From the NCBI RefSeq assembly GCF_019428685.1, contig NZ_CP080096.1, forward strand, positions 3,162,001 to 3,226,000: a DNA stretch of 64,000 nucleotides. The letters are read 5' to 3'. The notes beneath the pieces were generated by a model. That model made no database searches. It had not been told where the DNA came from and saw only the letters and a program-made list of their open reading frames with translations. Within the stretch, counting starts at the first letter, position 1, and each line of letters starts with the position of its first letter. This DNA comes from Paraburkholderia edwinii. Lineage in GTDB: Bacteria > Pseudomonadota > Gammaproteobacteria > Burkholderiales > Burkholderiaceae. The translations under genes were made by a program, and so were the position numbers. Positions 61,358 to 64,000 of the stretch are shown here, in pieces.

Positions 61358-63979
61358 ATGACCACGGCGAATATCAAGCAAGGCTTGCGCGGCGACGCGT
61401 CCGCTACGTGGTCCGTTTCCGCGCGCGCGATGCTGGCGACCGCGGCGGCGCTGATCGCGGGCGAAAGCCGCAGCCATCCGCTGCGCGCGCTGGTCGCGGT
61501 GCTCGCGATCGCGGCCGGCGTCGCGATGGGTTATGCCGTGCAACTGATCAACGGCGCGGCGCTGACCGAGCTGGCCTCGACCGTCAATTCGCTGACGGGC
61601 GACGCCGACCTCACGATTCGCGGTCCGCGCAACGGCTTCGACGAATCGCTGTATCCCCGTATCGCGCGTCTACCCGATGTGGTGGCGGCGAGCCCCGTCG
61701 TCGAAGTCGATGCGCGCGTCGCGGGGCATGACGATGCGTTGAAGCTGCTCGGCGTCGATGTGTTTCATGCGGGACGCGTCACGCCGGATCTGGTCGGGCG
61801 CGTCGGCTCATCAAACGGAAACGCGAGCGAAAACCCGGACGGAAACCGGCTCGATCTGCTGTCGCCGGACACCGTGTTTCTGTCGCCGGCCGCGCTCGCA
61901 TGGAGCGGCCTCAAGATCGGCGACACGCTGACGGTGCAGGTCGGCCTGCGGCAAGTGGCGCTGCGCATCGCGGGCACGCTACCCGCGTCGGGCACGAGCG
62001 TGCGCGTCGGCGTGATGGACATCGGCGCCGCGCAATGGCGGCTCGAGCGGCTCGGCTCGCTGCAACGCATCGATATCAAGCTGAAGGCCGGCGTCAACGC
62101 CGCGCGCTTTGCGCAGCAGATCGCCACCCAGTTGCCGGCCGGCGTCGCGGCCGTCTCGCCCAATGACAATGCGCATCGCACATCGCAACTGTCGCGCGCG
62201 TATCGCGCGAATCTGAACGTGCTCGCGCTGGTCGCCCTGTTCACCGGCGCGTTTCTCGTGTTCACGATCCAGGCGCTTGGCGCGTTGCGGCGTCGCACGC
62301 AATTCGCGCTGCTGCGCGCGCTCGGTGTGACGCGCCGCGGCGTGGTCGGGCTCATCGTCGCGGAAGGCGCCGTGCAAGGCATCATCGGCGCGCTGATCGG
62401 CGTCGCGCTCGGCTATGCGGTCGCGGCTGCCGTGCTGCATTTCGCGGGCGGCGACCTCGGCGGCGGCTACTTCGAAGGCGTGCATCCGCAGGTGCATGTC
62501 GACGCCGCGGCCGCGTGCCTGTTCGTCGCGCTCGGCATCGGCGCCGCCGTGCTCGGCAGCGTTTCGCCGGCGCTCGAAGCGGCGCGTGCGCAACCGGCGC
62601 AGGCGCTAAAAGCCGGAGACGAGGAAACGAGCCTCAGGAAGCTGCATCGATCGCGCGCGCTGATCGGCGCGCTCGTCGCAATCGGCGTCGGCATCGCGGC
62701 CGCGCGGTTACCGGCGGTCGATGGTTTGCCCCTATTCGGTTACGCGTCCGTGGCGCTATTGCTGATCGGCGGCGTGATGACGATGCCCTATATCGCGCGC
62801 ACGGTGTTCGACGCCTTGCCGCGCACGCAGCGCGCGTTGCCGCAACTCGCGCTCGCGCAGCTCGCGCATGCGCCGGGGCGTGCGGCGATCGGACTCGCCG
62901 GCATTGTCGCGAGCTTCAGCCTGATGGTGGCGATGGCGATCATGGTGTCGAGCTTCCGCATCGCCGTCGACGACTGGCTGCAACTGCTGCTGCCCGCGCC
63001 GCTCTATCTGCGCGCGGCGCCTGCCGGCGACAGCGGCTTTCTATCGGCCGCCGATCAGGCCGCAATCGCTGCGACGCCCGGCATCGAGCGCGCCGAATTT
63101 CTGCGCGCGACGCAAATCTCGCTCGATACGCGCCTGCCGCCGGTCGCACTGATCGCGCGCCCGATCGACCCGCGCAACCCCGCCGCGCGCTTGCCGCTGA
63201 CGGGCACGCCGCTTGTTCCGCGCGACGGTACCGCGAGGCCCGCGTGGGTCAGCGAGGCGATGGCCGATCTGTATCGTCTGCATATCGGCGATCGCATTAC
63301 GTTGCCGGTCGGCGGCCGCGCCGCGACGTTCACGGTCGCCGGCATCTGGCGCGATTACGCGCGGCAATTCGGCGCGGTGGTCATCGATGAAGCGGACTAC
63401 CGCAAGCTCGCGGACGACACACGCGCAAGCGACGCCGCGCTGTGGCCCGCATCCGGCGTTTCCGCCGCGCAGACCATTGAACGCATCCGCGCGCGCGTCG
63501 CGGGCGGCGATCGGCTCACGTTCTCCGAACCGGGCGAGATTCGCGCGGCGAGTCTCAAGATTTTCGACCGCAGTTTCGCGGTCACGTATCTGCTCGAAGC
63601 GGTCGCGGTGCTGATCGGCCTGTTCGGCATCGGCGCGAGCTTCGGCGCGCAGGCGCTATCGCGCACGCGCGAATTCGGCGTGCTGCGTCATATCGGCGTC
63701 ACGCGCGGGCAGATCGCCGCGCTGCTGCTGATCGAAGGCGCACTCGTCGCGCTCGTCGGCGTCGCGTCGGGGCTCGTGCTCGGCACGGGCATCGCGGCGG
63801 TGCTTGTGTTTGTCGTGAACCCGCAGTCGTTTCACTGGACGATGAGTTTGCATATGCCGTGGGCACTCGTGCTGACGCTTGCCGCCGCGGTGATACTCGC
63901 CGCGGCGCTCACCGCGTTATGGAGCGCCAGGTCCGCGCTGTCGGTCGACGCGGTCCGCGCCGTGCGGGACGACTGGTAA
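61358..63979 (+). CDS. FtsX-type ABC transporter permease (double MacB/FtsX domain)
   Basis: An 873-residue membrane protein. An N-terminal helix (LRALVAVLAIAAGVAMGYAVQ, about residues 43-63) is followed by a periplasmic domain, then three helices of an FtsX domain from about 285 to 420. A second periplasmic domain follows, and final helices from about 740 (IGLFGIGASFGAQALSRTREFGVLRHIGVT). This two-module layout matches the AttF/AttG or YbbP-like permeases. With its ATPase it probably extrudes or relocates a lipid-like substrate rather than importing. ATG 61358 overlaps no gene. A partial downstream gene begins at 63984. Confidence 0.9.
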   Translation: MTTANIKQGLRGDASATWSVSARAMLATAAALIAGESRSHPLRALVAVLAIAAGVAMGYAVQLINGAALTELASTVNSLTGDADLTIRGPRNGFDESLYPRIARLPDVVAASPVVEVDARVAGHDDALKLLGVDVFHAGRVTPDLVGRVGSSNGNASENPDGNRLDLLSPDTVFLSPAALAWSGLKIGDTLTVQVGLRQVALRIAGTLPASGTSVRVGVMDIGAAQWRLERLGSLQRIDIKLKAGVNAARFAQQIATQLPAGVAAVSPNDNAHRTSQLSRAYRANLNVLALVALFTGAFLVFTIQALGALRRRTQFALLRALGVTRRGVVGLIVAEGAVQGIIGALIGVALGYAVAAAVLHFAGGDLGGGYFEGVHPQVHVDAAAACLFVALGIGAAVLGSVSPALEAARAQPAQALKAGDEETSLRKLHRSRALIGALVAIGVGIAAARLPAVDGLPLFGYASVALLLIGGVMTMPYIARTVFDALPRTQRALPQLALAQLAHAPGRAAIGLAGIVASFSLMVAMAIMVSSFRIAVDDWLQLLLPAPLYLRAAPAGDSGFLSAADQAAIAATPGIERAEFLRATQISLDTRLPPVALIARPIDPRNPAARLPLTGTPLVPRDGTARPAWVSEAMADLYRLHIGDRITLPVGGRAATFTVAGIWRDYARQFGAVVIDEADYRKLADDTRASDAALWPASGVSAAQTIERIRARVAGGDRLTFSEPGEIRAASLKIFDRSFAVTYLLEAVAVLIGLFGIGASFGAQALSRTREFGVLRHIGVTRGQIAALLLIEGALVALVGVASGLVLGTGIAAVLVFVVNPQSFHWTMSLHMPWALVLTLAAAVILAAALTALWSARSALSVDAVRAVRDDW

Positions 63980-63983
63980 GCCG

Positions 63984-64000
63984 ATGACAATGAAACGCCG
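63984..64000 (+). CDS. start of a further plus-strand gene (partial)
   Basis: After the permease stop an ATG at 63984, or the in-frame-shifted ATG at 63991 (MKR...), probably opens the next gene of the operon. Only a few codons are present, so nothing can be said of its function. In many related operons an AttH/CrtC-like lipocalin follows; this is a guess. Confidence 0.25.

Overview
The window is GC-rich, densely coded DNA that fits a member of the Burkholderiaceae, most likely Paraburkholderia or a close relative. The pointers are two Burkholderia-type trimeric porins, DUF4148 and DUF2968 proteins, a DUF3311/MctP-type symporter pair, a LysR-pirin-DoxX block and a PF09791 protein. I see no rRNA, tRNA, CRISPR array, insertion sequence, integrase or phage gene. 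This looks like chromosomal accessory metabolism rather than a mobile island.

Layout. 1-8.5 kb: tail of a DctA-type dicarboxylate symporter, a porin, small membrane and hypothetical proteins, a retropepsin-like lipoprotein, glycogen phosphorylase and an aldehyde dehydrogenase. 8.7-10.4 kb: an exported carboxylesterase. 10.5-22.2 kb (minus strand): a SorC-family regulator, an RpiB-type isomerase and an operon with two complete sugar ABC transporters flanking split dihydroxyacetone-kinase subunits (DhaK, DhaL) and a short-chain polyol dehydrogenase. 22.6-29.3 kb (plus strand): a third complete sugar ABC transporter, a lambda-crystallin-like dehydrogenase, a GntR/FCD regulator and an SMP-30 lactonase. 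29.5-35.5 kb: MFS exporter, threonine aldolase, NlpD-like lipoprotein, cupin and small envelope proteins. 35.7-43 kb: 6-phosphogluconate dehydrogenase, methyltransferase, PPOX flavoprotein, sirtuin, SDR, GlsB-like and DUF2252 proteins. 43-53 kb: two DUF72 proteins, a bifunctional penicillin-binding protein, a monocarboxylate symporter, a hemerythrin and the LysR/pirin/DoxX block. 53-64 kb: a second porin with a long AT-rich upstream region, an aldehyde dehydrogenase divergent from an acyl-CoA-dehydrogenase-fold protein, a DUF2784 fusion, an atypical SDR, and an ATPase plus FtsX-type permease pair.

The most coherent system is the 10.5-22.2 kb block. Dehydrogenase, DhaK/DhaL kinase and RpiB isomerase are exactly the three chemical steps of D-threitol to D-erythrulose to D-erythrulose 4-phosphate to D-erythrose 4-phosphate, as known from mycobacteria. 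Here the kinase is split into two translationally coupled genes and two transporters feed the pathway. A recurring near-palindrome (half-sites TGAWCA around a 2-base spacer) lies before rpiB, before the ATPase operon and before the divergent third transporter, and is a candidate operator for the SorC regulator. The neighbouring plus-strand operon (uptake, lactonase, sugar-acid 3-dehydrogenase, FCD regulator) looks like a separate oxidative sugar or sugar-acid route.

Other points of interest are an orphan intrinsic terminator and hairpin upstream of the second porin (possible small RNA), three short intergenic tandem repeats (9 and 12 bases), an unrecognised 55-residue acidic ORF, and an in-frame DUF2784 fusion that keeps an internal ribosome-binding site.
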